NCBI GenBank assembly: GCA_002401655.1
Contig: NVTT01000001.1
Span: 15,347 to 22,277, forward strand
DNA from: Gammaproteobacteria bacterium
GTDB taxonomy: Bacteria; Pseudomonadota; Gammaproteobacteria; Enterobacterales; Kangiellaceae
DNA: 6,931 nucleotides
Reading direction: 5' to 3'
The position numbers and the translations under genes are program-made. Each line of letters opens with the position of its first letter. The first letter of the stretch is position 1. Below the pieces are notes generated by a model. That model searched no databases and was not told where the DNA came from. It was given only the letters and a program-made list of their open reading frames with translations. Below are positions 6,144 through 6,931 of the stretch, piece after piece.

Positions 6144-6931
6144 ATGAATAGAGTAAAAGGATTATTAATAATAAGTGGGCTGTTTCTCAGTTTTTCATTG
6201 TTCGCTGTCGACCAAGTTGACATTGCAGGATTTGAAACAGATTCATGTACAACTCCGGTTCTTGGTAGTTCTACTCAATGGTCTGGTTGGGGAGGTGTTT
6301 GTAGAGTCCACGACTGGCATTATAGGCGATTTGGAGTTCAAAGAACTTGGGCAGATGCCACATTTAGAGATAACCTCAAAAAACGCTGCAAAAATAAATA
6401 TCGTTGGTATGATCCCAGACGGAACTTGTGTAGAGCTACGGCTAATGCATGGTATACAATTTTAGCTGCCATACCAAATAGTACATATTACAATCGTCGT
6501 CAAAATAATACGATTTCTAATGTGACGACTTGGGTAAACGATAATTCTAATACTACAAAAACTATTACAACAACAGCTGTGGAACCTGATTTTAGATATC
6601 CAGATGAGCCTTTTTATATTCACCTATTGAGTAAGAAATATGTTGATCTTCTTGAAAAAGCATCAATTGCCCGATTAGCTAATACAACTCATATTGAAAA
6701 ATGGAATTTATTAGTTAATGCATTTTCAAAAGGTAAAGATGATTTTACTGGCTGGGAAGCGGATGTTTTAACTCTCTGGAATTTAAAAGAATGTTGGGAT
6801 GGTTCGTTTGCTGATAATAACCAAGAGTGCCCTGTATGGACACCTCCAGATAATCCATGTTTTGATTTAAGATCAATCGATACTCCCGATGTAGATATTT
6901 GTAGAGATGTCGAAATGCAAGGTAATGGTGG
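6144..6931 (+). CDS. Secreted protein with N-terminal prokaryotic phospholipase A2-like domain, 3'-truncated
   Basis: The frame is open from ATG 6144 to the window end: 262 codons with no stop, so the C-terminus is missing. AGGGA at 6131-6135 is a good ribosome-binding site. Residues 1-21 form a signal peptide (MNRVKGLLIISGLFLSFSLFA), so export is expected. The next ~90 residues resemble secreted phospholipase A2, which hydrolyses the sn-2 ester of phospholipids using Ca2+. Seen are TDSCTTP (33-39), a Gly-rich stretch WSGWGG (46-51) like a Ca2+ loop, CRVHDWHY (53-60) with the His56-Asp57 pair, and Asp71 in ADATFRDNLKKRC (70-82), the position of the catalytic-dyad Asp. A further Cys96 and a helix (ATANAWYTILAAI) follow. 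Cys35, 53, 82 and 96 could form the two disulfides usual in bacterial members. Residues 115-262 follow an Asn/Thr-rich linker, are unrecognised, and include Cys217, 229, 239 and 253. Activity is inferred and no match was computed. Confidence 0.8.
   Translation, partial: MNRVKGLLIISGLFLSFSLFAVDQVDIAGFETDSCTTPVLGSSTQWSGWGGVCRVHDWHYRRFGVQRTWADATFRDNLKKRCKNKYRWYDPRRNLCRATANAWYTILAAIPNSTYYNRRQNNTISNVTTWVNDNSNTTKTITTTAVEPDFRYPDEPFYIHLLSKKYVDLLEKASIARLANTTHIEKWNLLVNAFSKGKDDFTGWEADVLTLWNLKECWDGSFADNNQECPVWTPPDNPCFDLRSIDTPDVDICRDVEMQGNG

Noticed and set aside
6175..6465. A 96-aa plus-strand open frame starting at ATG 6175
   Set aside because: It lies in a different frame inside the secreted phospholipase-like gene, which has a signal peptide, a ribosome-binding site and protein motifs. 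The 96-aa product has no recognisable features.

Overview
This window is AT-rich bacterial DNA. It carries most of an Rnf (Rsx) electron-transport operon on the minus strand, flanked by two plus-strand genes cut by the window edges. The Rnf proteins match the gammaproteobacterial RsxABCDG type: RnfA with GLCPFMG, RnfB with two CxxCxxCxxxCP clusters plus a CxxCxxxxC cluster, and RnfC with FHGGIHPPE. With a PAS-GGDEF signalling protein next door, this suggests a free-living, probably marine or aquatic, gammaproteobacterium. I cannot name the genus.

Layout. (1) 1-798, plus: 3' part of a PAS-GGDEF diguanylate cyclase. Its frame is open to the window start, so it is truncated at the N-terminus by the edge. 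(2) 801-5837, minus, transcribed right to left: a 115-aa unrecognised membrane protein, then rnfA, rnfB, rnfC, rnfD and rnfG, with gaps of 29 bp or less or short overlaps. (3) 5838-6143: a 306-bp divergent intergenic region with a plausible promoter for the gene to its right. (4) 6144-6931, plus: the 5' part of a secreted protein whose mature N-terminus looks like a prokaryotic phospholipase A2 domain. It runs off the right edge without a stop.

How the genes work together. Rnf is a membrane ion-pumping oxidoreductase that links NADH and ferredoxin-like carriers. RnfC carries the NADH/FMN module and two 4Fe-4S clusters. RnfB is the multi-cluster ferredoxin-like arm, RnfD and RnfG carry covalently bound FMN, and RnfA is half of the membrane core that normally pairs with its paralogue RnfE. 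The usual order is rnfABCDGE. Here the operon ends at rnfG, 2 bp from the stop of the convergent GGDEF gene, so there is no room for rnfE. That absence is the main structural anomaly. The 115-aa membrane protein at the head of the operon and the phospholipase-like secreted protein are the two least-explained coding regions. No RNA genes, CRISPR arrays, insertion sequences or strong intrinsic terminators were seen.
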